Assembly: GCF_027172205.1 (NCBI RefSeq)
Contig: NC_070605.1
Span: forward strand, 49,253,804 to 49,317,803
DNA length: 64,000 nt
Source of the DNA: Podarcis raffonei
Taxonomy: Eukaryota > Chordata > Lepidosauria > Squamata > Lacertidae
Direction: 5' to 3'
The position numbers were made by a program, and so were the translations under genes. The notes below the pieces were generated by a model. The model was not told the origin of the DNA. It was given only the letters and a program-made list of their open reading frames with translations, and did no database searches. Below are positions 10,863-23,960 of this stretch, one piece after another; position 1 is the first letter of the stretch; every line of letters starts with the position of its first letter.

Positions 10863-12960
10863 TACTAGGGTGCATAAACTGCATGTACCGGTATATATTT
10901 GTGAAAGTAACACAGAATAATACATTATATTAGGGGAAACTGGATTGCAAAAAAATGTTTATAACAGGCAAAATTGCATATTAGGAGAAATTCACACTAA
11001 AACACTCAATAATTTTCAAGATTACTTTTTTTTTGCTTTTAAAGGAAAAAGTTTAAAAATGAGAAACAGAGAGAAAATGAAATGGATATATTTTCCCATC
11101 CCTGGTCACAGCAAACATAATCTTTGTTGGGTTCTAAATGAATGCTCCATAAAATCACTGGAAAGGTGTCTAATTGAGTTCAACAGCTGTGACTCCAGGA
11201 CTAACAAGGTAACTGCAATCAAATGCCATCTCTGCAAGTTAGGCCAAGATCACATAAAAGGCACATTGTAGCCAATTGTATTTGTAGTAGCCCCTGATTC
11301 AAGTTTTCAGTGCATTTCTGATGTGTAATAGTGCCATTATTTTCTCTTATCACCATCAATTAGCTCCCCAAATTCACCTTTTGTCAATAGGATTGAAAAG
11401 AGACGGGCAGCTTGGTTGTTATCAGCGAATATGATGGACATTTCTCCCACTATTTATTCAAAACTCTCCCTGCAACTGCAAGGGCTATAAGTATTTCTCA
11501 AAAAAAGGGGGGGAAGAACACTGGTAATAATGTCAAAATGATAGAATGGTGGAGATGAAAAGGATTTGATCTGTGGGCTTCATAAATGAGCTCCTGAGAA
11601 CTGCATGCTCCTTATCCCCCAGCAGAGCAAAATTATTCTATTCTGTTCTCTTATCTCTGCTAACTCATGATACTTCATGGTAGCTTGCAGCATTTTTACA
11701 TTCTACCATGTCTTATCTCATATCCTCGTAATTGACCCTGTAGCAATTTTTCTCATGGTGGTAGTGCTATAAGAAGTGATAGGGAAACACATTATGCTTT
11801 TGTGTTCATATTGAATTATTGGCAACAATAGCTGTTTGCAATGCAGTAGTTCAGAATGCCTGGAGTTGGCTGAAGAGCAGTCCTTAAAAAAGAAAAGAAA
11901 AGTGAGAAGACAGGGTTAGGAAAAACTGCTGAGTGTTACATAACCCGCATTGCTGTACCTATGACATCATAAAGCACATAAAGTGATGATAATGCAGTTT
12001 GCAAAAATGCAATTACTTTAAGTATCTGTTGGGCAGCAAATACGAGAGCTAATCTTTTTACTAGCCACCTAACAACCAATGTATTAATCAAAGCCATTAT
12101 GCCTTAATGACTGCTGTTTGCTGTCAGTTTATTTTTGCCCTTTTATTTGTGATATTTTCTTGATTTTGTCAAGTGCGCATTCCAATATTTATGTGACAGT
12201 ACTCAAAAAAATATCTCTGAAGATCAAAAATAATTCATAGGGGTGTGTGTGTGTGTAAAGTTGCCATTTACTAAAATGGAAATATCAGCAACAGAAGTGT
12301 GGCACAATTCCAGAGATAGTTGTTGTGTTAATAATGGGCAGACAATAACTACGGTAGCCCAAAGAATAGATGGAGATGCATATGTCAATCTGTTTCACAG
12401 TCCTTATGGAATGGTAGATCCCTCTGAACACTGGCATGAGCATCTGATCTGTGTGGACACTTTTCGCTTTTCTATGAGCAGTTACTCTGTAGCTGATCAC
12501 ATGAGTTCTTGCTCTAGAAACAGGCATCTCATGGAATCATAGCTCTCAAACTACTGGGGTAACATTCAAAAATGCCTTTATGTCTGCACATGCTCAGGCA
12601 CACTCTTGCTTTTACTTTTACTTCACACATTCCAGAAGAGAGCTCTGGAAGTTACACAGCTTCTGGAGCCAGCCCCTGGCTCACATTAGAGCTAGTTAAA
12701 GGCTTTCCAATATTGATCCAAGACATTTGAATTCACATCACCACTTCACGCTGAATAGGAGGTTGTGACTTATGCTTCTCTACGAAGAATTACAACTGGC
12801 TGAAGCATGAAAGCATTTACAACTTTGCAATAAGCAATACCTCTGATTAGGGCAGCACTATGTCAAAATTAGACTAGCTAATTTTAAGGTTGGTTTCCCA
12901 TTGTCAAGCTTGTATCACCCTTATGTTCAAGATGCTGGCAGCAAAATAGATGGGAATAAA

Positions 12961-13342
12961 GTAAAGGTTAAGGTAAAGGACCCCTGGACAGTTAAGTCCA
13001 GTCAAAGGTGACTATGGGGTTGTGGTGCTCATTTCACTTTCAGGCTGAGGGAGCAGGTGTTTGTCCACAGACAGCTTTCCGGGTCACATGGCCAGCATGA
13101 CTAAACCACTTCTGGTGCAATGGAACACCGTGATGGAAACCAGAATGCATAGAAACGCCGTTTACCCTGCCGCCACAGTGGTACCTATTTATCTGCTTGC
13201 GCTGGTGTGCTTTCGAACTGCTAGGCAGGCAGGAGCTGGGACAGAGCAAAGGGAGCTCACCCTGTTGTGCGGATTCGAACCGTCAGCCTTCTGATTGGCA
13301 AGCCCAAGAGGCTCAGTGGTTTAGACCACAGTGCCACTTCCA
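12961..13342 (-). repeat. Sauria SINE (tRNA head, BovB-type tail)
   Basis: On the - strand it starts with a tRNA-like head with the B box GGTTCGAATCC, runs through the unique body (TAGCAGTTCGAAAGCAC, CATGCTGGCCATGTGACCCG) and ends GGGGTCCTTTACCTTAACCT. That ACCTTT-type tail is shared with BovB, which supplies the retrotransposition machinery. This family is restricted to squamates and is the best marker of the host. Near full length (about 380 bp). Confidence 0.88.
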
Positions 13343-14046
13343 TCCCAGGCTATCTCACAACGGAGCTATGAGGAGCATTAGGCAGAAAGACAGGCATTTG
13401 CCCAAGGCCTTGAATCCAGGAGTATTTCCAGACTGCTGCATCTGACTTCCCTACAAACAAATCAAAATGAGTGTTCAGTAAATAATAATGTTTAGTCACC
13501 CTGCAAACAAATTAGGATGAATGCTCAATTGATGGCTTGGAAGTGACCCTCTGTCTCCCCAGTTCAATACAATAATCATGAGGCCACACTGACTCACTTT
13601 AGGTGTGATTGGCCATTTTCAAATATGCTTTTGATCTATTCACTTACTTCAGAAGATAGAGCAAACTAATGGATGAATATATGTTTTTAGAATCTTAATA
13701 ACATTCTTGGAAGAAGCTTAGTGCGATTTATCAAATCATGTAGCAAAACACAGTTGGAAAAACAAAACAAACCTTGTTTCAAGACTTGAGCTTTCCTGCA
13801 TATTCATCAAGAGCTTTGAAAAACCAAAGTTCCTTTATGAAAGCAGTGGTCCTCCTAAGATGTTATCTCCTCCGCAAGCAAGAAAAGAAACATGGAAGTG
13901 TGATGCTTCACAATATTTTCAGTTTAGAAAAATGACCCTTGATCACTGTGGCCACAGAAAATAAGTGCAGCTGCTGTAGAGGATCTGCTGCTTCTGTTAC
14001 TTGAAGTGAAATGAGCATGTTCCACTAGGTAAATGTGGGTTGCACT

Positions 14047-14644
14047 TGTGGGAGGTGATACATAAGTAGCGGTCAAGTACAACATTCCTTGTTTTCCTAG
14101 AGTAGACATGCGGGGGAATGTTTGGTCCAGCCAGTTGAAAACTTACTGTTTACTCCTGGCTGGGACATACTTTCTTTGCATGTGACTAGAGGTGGGCATG
14201 ACCTTACCTGTCCAGGTAACGAAAGGACAAGGCATGCTGCCACTCTCTCTCTCTTTGACTTCCTCCGTCATTGGAGCAGCTTTTTAGCTAGAAATGCTCT
14301 GTTGGCTAGAGGACACTGGGATTATCCTCATATGGGATAGATCCACATGCATATACTTTGCAACTAAGTCTGCCTTCAGGGATCCAATTGTGAACTGATG
14401 ATGTGAGTAAACTTCTTTTATATACTTTAAACAAGATTGTGGCATTTTTATTCTTTTAAGAGGGATATAAGAAACTGACTAGGAACCTCATATTGAGAGG
14501 CTTAAACAAGCCTGCAGCCAGCTATCCTCTGTGCGTTTAAAAGGGGAATGTAAAACTCTGCTAAGTAAAGGAACTTGTTAGCACAAGTTAGGAAGGATAT
14601 TAATAAACTATATAGCCTCTTCTGCCTCCTTGAACATCCCCACA
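14047..14644 (+). mobile_element. Solo LTR fossil, family A, copy 1
   Basis: About 598 bp, beginning TGTGGGA and ending TCCCCACA, with an imperfect 5-bp repeat at its ends (GCACT/GTACT). It resembles the block at 35490-36092 along its length, so the two are one LTR family. No internal retroviral region is present. The divergence between copies suggests an old insertion. The class is not assigned. Confidence 0.65.
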
Positions 14645-16304
14645 GTACTTGCCAGGCATCTTTATATTGCCCCTGGTACAAGCAAATCTGCAGCAGGAAG
14701 GTAAAGAGGAAAGAGGCAGGTTATGCTGAGAAAGGCAGGTGAGCTGAACAGGTGAATTGTGTCCATTTCCAGCTTCAAAAACCATTGAAAACAAGGTCTC
14801 CCACTGACCAGAACATCTTCTACTAAAAAAAGAAAGGGGGGGGTTTAAAAACATCACAGCAGAATGAGAAGCAACTTCATGTGGATTTAGTAATACAATA
14901 TTATTCAAATACTAATAATTTAATTATTAGTACAATTATCATGAGTTTCATCTGAGTGACTGTAGAGAAAATAAATAAATGAGTGTACACATACATATTA
15001 TGCCTTAAAGTTATTCTCTGTTCTGTTGAACCAGGGCGCAGCTAGGGTGTGTTAAGTAGAAAACCCCAAGGCTGAGAAGAGCTTGTGTGCCACTTTTGAC
15101 TAGACCAACAGAAGCCTACACAGGAAAGCCATTGGTTAACCTTTAGCTTCATGTTTAGAGAGAGTGTGTCCCATCCTAGGTTTCAAGTTCTGCTTCAAGA
15201 TCTCTGTGAAGCCACAGATACCACCAGTTTGAGACTGCTGGAACATTCTTAAGAGACTTCTGCTTAGACAGAACCCTGGCTGTCTGCCAATACTGATCCT
15301 ATAATTTACAGCTGCAGGGTCCATGAGATCAAATGGGGGTGGGGGAAAGCATCTATTACAGAAACAACTAAATGGGTCTCAGCCTCACATTTTATAGCAT
15401 ATTAAATATATGGAGTGGAACTAATGCCAAAAAATAGACATTTTCTACTTAGAACAGTAAAACTGTCAGAATTTTAATAGTTTGGCGCACAATTGCCTTC
15501 AGGAAATACTGTAATATGTAGGGCTTTTTCCTTGATAAAGGCATACCACTTAAACCAACAAGTAAAACAGTGTTTCATTTGCTCCTTCAGCATAATACCA
15601 ATTTGCTGGTTGAAAAACCATTTATCGTGTATTGATCCAGGTAATTAGACTTCTGCATTTCTTCTGGAAATCTGTGAAAACTAAAATGCTGAGTCTGTTT
15701 TAGTCAGATGTGCAAATAAACTTTGATACAGTACTAATGTATGCTCAGGTCTGAAGAGCTCTGTTCTTTGTGGATTCTTTCAGAGCTCACGTTATCTGTG
15801 ATTGCATTAAATTGGAAGTGTGACACTTTAGGTTATAGGTGATAGATGCATACTGCTCAGAACGGGTTTACACATCCATGTACATTATTTGATTTATCTG
15901 TATTTATATACCACCCAACTTTATGAACCCCTAACTAGGATGTGCGTCTTCTGGGTTGTGCTCGTGGGTGAGTTACATGACCCACACCTCACTTTTGCCT
16001 TGGGTTAATGTGAATTTTGCTGAGGAAAGGCACTGTGTGTATGAGACTGTGGGACCTGCACAATAACAAGGAAAGGGAAGGGATTGTTACAGTATTTGAT
16101 AAGAGGCTGAGAAGATGATCATGAGGTGAAGCCATAAGACGTTTGGTAGAGATAGCTTTGAGAATATTCTGAGTCAAAATCTGTTTACGAGATAGTGGGA
16201 CAAATCACAAGGCCAGTGCTTAAACTTTCCCCCGATTTTTATTTTTTATTTTGCGAACAAGGAGAGTGGAATAGTTCCCACCTCTTGCAACACAGAAAGG
16301 TCTG

Positions 16305-16660
16305 GCCCCACCTCTGATTGATTAATATTGATTAATTATATACCACTTAATGCCAAGATAGGCTTCCAAGCCATTTACAGTAGTACCTCAGGTTAAGTAC
16401 TTAATTCGTTCCAGAGGTCCGTACTTAACCTGAAACTGTTCTTAACCTGAAGCACCACTTTAGTTAATGGGGCCTCCTGCTTCTGCCGTGCCGCTGGAGC
16501 ACAATTTCTGTTCTCATCCTGAAGCAAAGTTCTTAACCTGAGGTAATATTTCTGGGTTAGTGGAGTCTGTAACCTGAAGCGTATGTAACCTGAAGCGTAC
16601 GTAACCCAAGGTACCACTGTACAAAAACCATGTGTAAAATCCTTAAAACATTCAACTCTG
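16305..16660. repeat. LINE-tail-like repeat split by a MITE
   Basis: The sequence ATATACCACTTAATGCC...AAGCCATTTA stops at the MITE at 16378 and resumes as CAAAAACCATGTG...TTAAAACATTC after 16621. It resembles the '-ATACCGC-...-GGTTTACAAAA-' ends of LINE-derived repeats. The MITE therefore landed in an older repeat. Confidence 0.45.
16378..16619. repeat. Tigger-like (TcMar) MITE, copy 2
   Basis: A 242-bp copy with the CAGTAGTACCTCAGG start, the GGTACCACTG end and TA on each side. It is longer than copy 1 because a short GTAACCTGAAGCGTA unit is repeated near its 3' end. Confidence 0.8.
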
Positions 16661-18541
16661 AACATCCATAGCTTAAAACATGCAGCAAAACAATAATCTT
16701 GCAACAGAGTAACTAGAACAGGGTACTTGGATCAAGAGATCAAGAGAATTCAATATCAGAAGTTCAGGATTAGTGAGTTGGAGTATACTCTCTCTGCCTC
16801 TCTTCTCAGGGGAGTGATGGATAGAAAAAGTTCTCCAAGCCCTTTGTAGTGGTTGATATGAAGTACTTTGAAACTCAGAAGGGGCTAGACTGATTTAACT
16901 TTTAAGTAGGTGGACTAGAAGGGAGCTTTGGATAAGAGGAAAGCTTACTGTTTCTTTATTTCTACAAAGTTCTTTATTATCCTTATTGTTTTATCATTTC
17001 TTTATCACCCATTCTTCTTTGCATTTATAGTATTTCTCCTATTTTATTAAGCAGATATATAATTATTTCTCTACTACCCCTCGTGTTTTAAGTTTAGTTC
17101 ACATGAGTTACCGTTTTCAGTGTATGGTCTTTTATTAGTGACTCAGCTGTACCCATGGGGAATAGTTTTGAACCCAGATTCATTTGCTGGAAAAGATGGC
17201 CAGTGGGAGATCTCCTACCATAAGGCTTGTCTCTCATGCGCTTAAGGGAATCTTAAATTCTGGATGCTCGGGCAAGATGTTCTTAAGTTCTGATTCTCTG
17301 GATGTAACTAGGTAGGACATTTGTGTACTTAGAAAAAATATATTGGCAATATATCTCCCCAGGGGATCTTGTACTGTTTTAAATAGTCACTCCCTGACTC
17401 ACCAAGTCATGTATGGTAGCTTACAAAGAATTTGATCAACCTCCTTGTTTTGCTTCCTACCTGAGACCACCAAAAGTGTGTGTTCTCAGGCACCAGGCAG
17501 GTTACTATACGTGGTTGGTTATCAGAATTCAGCTTTATGGGTCACATATTGTGCAGGCTTGGCAAAAGATAACCAGCTAGAAGGATGAAAGACCAGCATA
17601 AATGTTGAAGCAGAAAGATGTTTCTTAGCGGAAAAGAAGCTATTAGTTTCCATATATTTATCTTACTAATGAATACAGAGTACGATTATGAAATTATGCT
17701 GCGGCAGTAGTTTTTGAAGAGACATAATGTAATGTGATTTATCCTAAAATGCAGATTAGAGCCCATCGATGGAACAAAAAAGAAAAAGAAAAAAAGGGTA
17801 TGGTTCAGTGAAACATCAATAGTACTTAATGCAATTCATCACAAGATTGGCTTCTGAATCGGATCAAAGTTCTGACAACATAATAGGAAAGGATGATTGC
17901 TAATCATATGATACATCATGGATGGGTCAAAATGCTACCCTAGAGATCTGTTCTTTCTATTTATCAGCTCACATCCTGCATTTTCTGTGGCATGTTAGCT
18001 CTCAAGCTGAAATTGTGTGTGACGTTAGGTAGTCAGGATCACTTGTAGGATGAATAAAATAACTTTGGTACATTAACAGAGATATCAATGAATTTGTTAT
18101 CATCATTTTCAGCAGCTGTGACAACCCGTTGCCTATTATGTAGCATTTGAGGGTATAGCTGTTAATTTAAAAAATGTCAAATTGGTCTTTAGTCCTATTA
18201 TTCCCTTCAGGTTTTTCCCCTATTGGTATCTTCATTTTCTGATCTTCCAGGGATTCTCATACATCCCTCTTCTTTAAAACTCATGGGCATTTGTCAACAT
18301 CACTCTTTGCCTCTCCAGCAAAACTAGTTTCTTATCCTCCATGGTTCTCTTTAATTCCCTTTTGAAGCTGTCCAGATTGGTGGCAAAAATCACACACCTT
18401 CTGGTATAGAATTCCTTGGTTTAACTAAGTGCTGTGTGAAGTAGTCCCTCCTCTTATTTGTCCTCATTCTTCCACCATGCATCTTCATTGGAAAAATGGG
18501 TTCTAAGTATTATATGAGAAAGAGAGAAAGACTTCTATCTA

Positions 18542-18767
18542 CAGTGGTACCTCGGGTTAAGAACTTAATTCGTTCTGGAGGTCCGTTCTTAACCTGAAAC
18601 TGTTCTTAACCTGAGGCACCACTTTAGCTAATGGGGCCTCCCGCTGCTGCCACGCCGCCGCCGCACGATTTCTGTTCTCATCCTGAAGCAAAGTTCTTAA
18701 GATGAGGTACTTTTTCTGGGTTAGCTGAGTCTGTAACCTGAAGTCTCTGTAACCCGAGGTACCACTG
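18542..18767. repeat. Tigger-like (TcMar) MITE, copy 3
   Basis: A 226-bp copy with perfect CAGTGGTACCTCGGGTTAAG at the start, GAGGTACCACTG at the end and TA target duplications (18540-18541 and 18768-18769). It lies inside the CR1-like remnant. Confidence 0.82.
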
Positions 18768-18935
18768 TACTTCTATACACCATGCATAATTCTGTCAATT
18801 TGACCTTTACACAACAGTCAGACAATGGTTTGATGTTTTCGTCAAGTTGTTCACCATAACCTCAGATCCCATTGTCATTTATGTGGTTAGGATTCTTTTT
18901 GCTCTAATGCAAATCACTTTCTACTTGGACTTACA

Positions 18936-19159
18936 CAGTGGTACCTTGGTTTACAAACTTAATCCATTCTGGAAGTCCGTTCTTAAACCGAAACCATTCT
19001 TAAACCGAGGCTTGCTTTCCCTAATGAGGCCTCCCACTGTTCGGATTCCGATCTTAGACCGAGGTAAAGTTCGCAAACTGGGATACTACTTCCGGTTTTA
19101 TAGAGTTCGTAAACTGAATAGTTTGTAAACAGGGCTGTTCTTAAACCGAGGTACTGCTG
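18936..19159. repeat. Tigger-like MITE, copy 4 (second subfamily)
   Basis: It starts CAGTGGTACCTTGGTTTAC and ends GAGGTACTGCTG. Inside, the motif is TTCTTAAACCGA rather than the TTCTTAACCTGA of the other copies, so it is a sister subfamily. TA follows the right end; the left flank reads TACA, so that side is altered. Confidence 0.72.
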
Positions 19160-21358
19160 TACTTAGACTTTATGTGCATACTTTATACATATACTGATTT
19201 ATATTTGCTATGCTCATGCAGTTTTGTGAGTTTCTTTTAAGAGTTTCTTGCAATCCCCTTTTCTTTTAAGAACATTGAAGAATTGGGGGATCATGAACAA
19301 ATATGGATATCATTCTGTTCCCCCAGAACTACTGATAATTTTTGAATGTTTAAAAAGCACTGGTCCTATACAGATCCTTGGAGGACCCCACTGTTCACTT
19401 CTCTCCTTGATGCAGTCTGCCCATATATTCTTATTTCTGTTATTTAACTAGTTTCTGATCCATACGAGGACCTCTTCTCTTATTCCATTCCTGTTGGCCT
19501 TATCTGGTACCAGATATGCTTTCTCCTTGTAGAGCTGGAAAGTATTTTTATTCAATTCATTCATGAAAGCCAGCAAGGAATAAATGCATGCCTACCTTCA
19601 TTCATTCAATATTGCATGCTTTTGATATGGTATTTGTTGGATATTTCACAGACGATGTGGTAGGTATAAAGCTTTCTGGTCTAAATTATATTTTCATGGG
19701 AAAATACAAAAATAAATAAAACAAGGATGATGCTGTGATTCTTTCAGTAGGCTGAGTCCACATCTGAGTTTGCAATTTGTTTCTTGTTTTCCTTAAACTA
19801 TTCGGATCATCTTGTTTCTGTGTCTTAACTTTATACTATATTGTTAAACAGGGTGTTTATTATATTAATATAGATATTTTATTATATATATATTTATCAT
19901 ATTAAACATGATATATGTGTGTGTGTGTGCATGTTAGATAAATGTGAATTTGGTTACTAACAAATGTACATCTGGTTCCTTTGTCTGGATGCCATAACTC
20001 ACGACCACAGCCTAGGGTTGCATATAATTTTCTGTTGCAGAATTGGGACCACACATGTGGCACTGAAAAGTTGACCAGTTCTGCCATATATGGTAGGGCT
20101 AATCATGTGCTTGGGCATGAGGTACAAGCAGTGATGTGCACATATCTCTGAATCAGAATATGCAACCCATGAATTAGATTTCTATCACACTGTCCACTTA
20201 ATCCAGTAAAGTCAGATTAAAATGATGCAACAATTTAGAACTATATGACAATCAAAACCCAAACCTGGCAATTAAAAGCCAGCAAGAGGTGGCAGATAAC
20301 TGACCCCAAAACAAAACAAAAAATAATGGTTAAGTGATTAAGTTATAGTGCAATTCTATGCATGTATTCTTGGAAGTAAACCCCATTAAGTTCAGCAGGA
20401 CTTGGGCTGCATTCAGACAGCACTTTATTGTTTTCCTGACATTTCCATACCTGATAATTTCTTATCTTTTATGTGGTATTTCACATGACATAAAAGCCAC
20501 TTTTGGAAATCTGGTGGAGGTTTAGCACTTATTTCCATACTAATTGTTGTTGTTTTTTAATCTGTTTGCAATCCCATTAACTCGCAAGCCTGATAACTTG
20601 GAAAGCTGAGTTTTGTATTGTAGTTCCATGTGATGAAAAGTGGGGCAATATCCCAGCAAGAGTTCTTCCCCACTGTTCAAAATTCAGCTTGACATGGCAG
20701 TATGTCAATCTAAAAGCCACAGTTCCATAATGCAGCTGGTACTGCAGTGTAAACGGAACATTAGAAATTGGGATAGAAGCTCTAGCCTTATTACCAGTAA
20801 AACTAATGCAGCAAACCTCACATTTGAATGCAGCCTTGCTTCCAGCCCATAACCATGCGTATTAGCCTAGCAAAGAAGTTTTGAGAAAGGCACTGAAAAT
20901 ATTGTAAGGTGCGGGATGACATATCTACCTAGGCAAGGAGTTACATACGCTGGGAGCCAACATAGAGCAGATCCCCTTCCACATTCTTACTGGATGTACT
21001 GCAGACAAAGGGAAGATATACAGCATAACCTTATCAGATGTGCTCAGTGATAGAGTAGCCTAAAATGGGAGAAGGAGGACCTTTACATATTCTGGTCTCA
21101 AGCCTGGTAGACTTCAGTAGTGCCAGCAAGCACTTTGATTGGAGTCCAAAAACTTATTGGTATCCAGTGCAGTTAGTACAGCAAAAGTGTTATTATTATG
21201 TCCCAAGGACCAGCCCACATAGTGCTCTTGCTGCTAACTGAAGTTTCTGAAAGCTTCTCTATAGCAGCCTCACATAGAGCACATTGCAGTAGCAGTCCGT
21301 TCTTGAAGTAACTATGGAGCAATGTAGTGTAGATAGATATTCTTTTCAGAGTCCTTAG

Positions 21359-21497
21359 CAGGGCTTTTTTTTTCTATCTGGAACTCGCCAGAGTTCAGTT
21401 CCAGCACCTCTCAGGTGGGTGCCATTGCCATTATAAGAGAACAAGAGAGATGTTCATGGTGAGTTCCGGCACTTCTTTTTCTAGAAAAATATCACTG
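21359..21497. repeat. hAT-like MITE
   Basis: About 139 bp, beginning CAGGGCTTTTTTTTTC and ending GAAAAATATCACTG, with inverted GGAACTC/GAGTTCC motifs inside. The flanking 8 bases agree at only 5 of 8 positions. The family is common in squamates from memory. Confidence 0.55.
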
Positions 21498-21649
21498 GTT
21501 GTTTGGAAACCATAGTTTCATGCTATGTCTGCTATGACCCTGTGTGAGCATTGGGTTCATGCGCTTCGCCCTCTCGTAATTTTTCACAGTCACAAGGAGA
21601 GGATTAGAAACATTCATTTCTGCTTTTGAACAAATCACAGTTTCTGATT

Positions 21650-22035
21650 ACTGGTGCTGGTTTTAGCCTTTAAAGCCCTAAACGGTTTGGGCCAAGGATA
21701 CCTGAAAGACCACTTTCATCCATATGAGCCTCACCAGATGCTCAGCTCAACATCCGAGGTCCTGCTGTCTGGCCAATCAATAAACCAAATATTTATATGT
21801 TTATATTCTTACATTCGTAGCCTACGTTCCTTCCATTATGTAATCCAAGACAGCATTCATGTGCTTCCCAAAGACAGTCTTTCATCTATTTACTGACCAG
21901 AGCCAGAACTGCTTAGCTTCATCAATGTGGTGGCCTCGTGATTCTTCAGATCAGACCTTGGGCAGGCACCTTACACAGGGCATTCTCAATGGTGTTCCCA
22001 TACCCTCGAACCCTCTCCCCATTTTTGTGACTTAA
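21650..22035 (+). repeat. LINE ORF2 tail fragment
   Basis: The frame from 21663 reads FKALNGLGQGYLKDHFHPYE, typical of the (A)FKALHGLGPxYL region near the end of CR1/L2-type ORF2. The match resumes weakly at 21900-22035, so something else lies between about 21776 and 21890. Dead remnant. Confidence 0.5.
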
Positions 22036-22813
22036 AAGGTTTTGCAAGAACAAACCATGCTTTAGATCCTGAAGGGTGTATTAGAAAAGTATTTAAAACA
22101 TGAATACTGGGGAAACTGGTTTGTTCTAATTAAACCTAGTTTGTGCAAATCACAACTCTCTGAATTCATAATGGAGGACTGTAGTTTGTTTAAAAGCTGA
22201 AAGGATGCTTCCAATGAAGCTCACTCCATTTAAGCTTCTGATGAGGTCCTTTCCAGTTCCATTTTACAGGACCAGTATCAGCATTTTGATGAGTGTTCAA
22301 ATTACACTTGTCTCAGGACCTATCATGTGACATTTGCTGAGGAGACAGCTTTTGCTCATCAATCTCTGTAGTTGGATAGGAGCAGAGCAGTTAGGGTAGA
22401 GAGGATCAATGGACGAAAGATGTCATTTTCATGTCATTCCATTTCTTTCATTTTCCACAAAAAATTGTTCATGGCTCCCACAAAAAATAATAATAATGAA
22501 AATGTACACATGATTCATTGATTTCCCCCCTTTTAGTCTGCACTTGTGGGTTGTAACCTTCACGAATATTGTACCCATTGCGTCTCAAAAGTTATCCTAT
22601 CAGATTCTTACATTTTTAAGGCACATAACATTTTTGAGTTGTTTATTAATTTTTCAATCATTAGCATGGAATTCTGGGAAAAGTTAAATAAAAGATGGTG
22701 CGAGAGTAGGGGAATGTAACCCTGATGTCATTCATATGCTGTTTTGCTATGAAAGAAGGCTCCATTAACCTATAACTGCATGTCTCTATATTGGTGTGTG
22801 GTTGTTTTTTTAG

Positions 22814-23126
22814 GGCAAAAGATATGTTATGGTGATTCAACACACCCCTGCTACAAGATAGCCTATTTTCAAGACTTGTCCAGACGTCTGGGATTCCAGG
22901 AGGCTCGCCTGGCCTGTGAAATAGATGGTGGAGTACTCCTCAGCCTTGAAAGTGAAACAGAGCAAAAGTTAATAGAAAACATGCTGCAGAACCTCACAAA
23001 ATCAGGCCTCGGCATTTCTGACGGGGACTTTTGGATCGGGCTGTGGAGAAGTGGAGAGGGACAAACCACATCAAGTGCCTGCCCTGATCTTTACAAGTGG
23101 ACAGATGGAAGCAATTCACTCTTCAG
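22814..23126 (+). CDS. CHODL: CHODL coding exon 2 (first two thirds of the C-type lectin domain)
   Basis: It follows a strong acceptor (poly-T then TAG) and ends before GTAAAT in phase 2. It encodes QKICY through SNSLFR, including FQEARLACE, GGVLLSLE, the glycosylation motif NLT and the lectin-fold signature GDFWIGLWR. Most residues match human CHODL. Confidence 0.97.
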
Positions 23127-23451
23127 GTAAATATTTTGTGTCATTTGCTGCTGCTGCTGCAAACAGAGACCAAAAGGGGATTTGGGGCTGCTAGGCAGAC
23201 TTGATATTGCCCTGGGGCCCCATAATCCCTGAAGAGAAAATGGATCCTGTGAAATAAGAATAATGAATTATGTATTAGTAATTTATAAAGAAAGAAATGT
23301 TTACTAGTGAAATACCCACCAAATGCTGGCAGCATGTATAGAAATGTGACTAAGTGGGTAGATAAATGCTAATCTCAATTTTCTCTGTTTTTGTCTCACT
23401 TTTCCCATTTCTCTGCTCCATCACTGAATCTAGCATAGTATTATTTATATC

Positions 23452-23587
23452 CAGGGTAGTCAACATGCTGTCCTTCAGATGATGTTAAACTGCAGCTCCC
23501 AGCTTCCTTAGCCATTGGCTATGTAGGCTGAAGATGATGGGAATTGTAGTCCAACAACATTTGAAGGCACCATGTTGGCTACCTCTG
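23452..23587. repeat. hAT-type MITE in CHODL intron 2
   Basis: A palindromic 136-bp element with ends CAGGGTAGTCAAC and GTTGGCTACCTCTG and the core GATGGGAATTGTAGTCCAAC. The flanking 8 bases no longer match, so it is an old copy. The rest of this intron (23127-23802) shows a CTG run at 23147-23160 and nothing else I recognise. Confidence 0.65.
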
Positions 23588-23802
23588 GTCTTCATAGGCA
23601 TACAGTGGTTTTCCAAAGCTTCAGAATGAAGTATTTCTCAGTCCTTGCTGGGAATTGAACCTTGGATGTTTTGCCTGCAGAGAATGTGCTTTACCACTGA
23701 GCTACTCCTGCTCCCTTTTTTAGATCCAGCAAAGCAAAAACAGACTCACAAGCAATAATAGTTTTCAAACTAATTTTTACTGTAATTTGTGTATTGTTAT
23801 AG

Positions 23803-23960
23803 AAATTGGTATACAGATGAGCCTTCCTGTGGGAGCGAAGCTTGTGTTGTGATGTATCATCAACCAACTGCAAATCCTGGCTTGGGAGGGCCTTACCTTT
23901 ACCAATGGAATGATGACAGATGCAACATGAAGCACAATTTTATCTGCAAATATGGTCCAG
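23803..23960 (+). CDS. CHODL: CHODL coding exon 3 (end of the C-type lectin domain)
   Basis: It encodes RNWYTDEPSCGSE through ICKYGP, with the WNDDRC motif and the last disulfide cysteines. The stretch YHQPTANPGLGGPYLYQWND is the same as I recall for human. Like human CHODL it lacks the EPN/QPD-type calcium motif of sugar-binding lectins, so calcium-dependent sugar binding is doubtful. It ends in phase 1 before GTAGGA. Confidence 0.97.

Larger units (their letters stand above)
18290..19560. repeat. CR1-like LINE, 3' UTR remnant, split by two MITEs
   Basis: Pieces such as TGAAGCTGTCCAGATTGGTG, ATAGAATTCCTTGGTTTAAC, AAGCACTGGTCCTATACAGA and ATCCATACGAGGACCTC match, from memory, the long 3'-UTR-type sequence of CR1/L3 elements of reptiles. 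It is interrupted at 18542-18767 and 18936-19159. It is heavily eroded and has no open frame. Confidence 0.55.
4361..22813 (+). other. CHODL: CHODL intron 1 (18.5 kb)
   Basis: A long first intron with no further exon that I can support. It contains a hAT-like copy just after exon 1, two tRNA-type SINEs, a BovB end, an ATA-tailed LINE fragment, four Tigger-like MITEs, a CR1-like block and one solo LTR. Stretches at about 5430-7860, 10870-12950, 14650-16300, 16700-18200 and 19560-21350 hold nothing I recognise. Regulatory elements could be hidden there. Confidence 0.8.

Noticed and set aside
23127-23140. Read-through of CHODL exon 2 into a short extension
   Set aside because: The GTAAAT donor and a phase-matched next exon show that this is intron.
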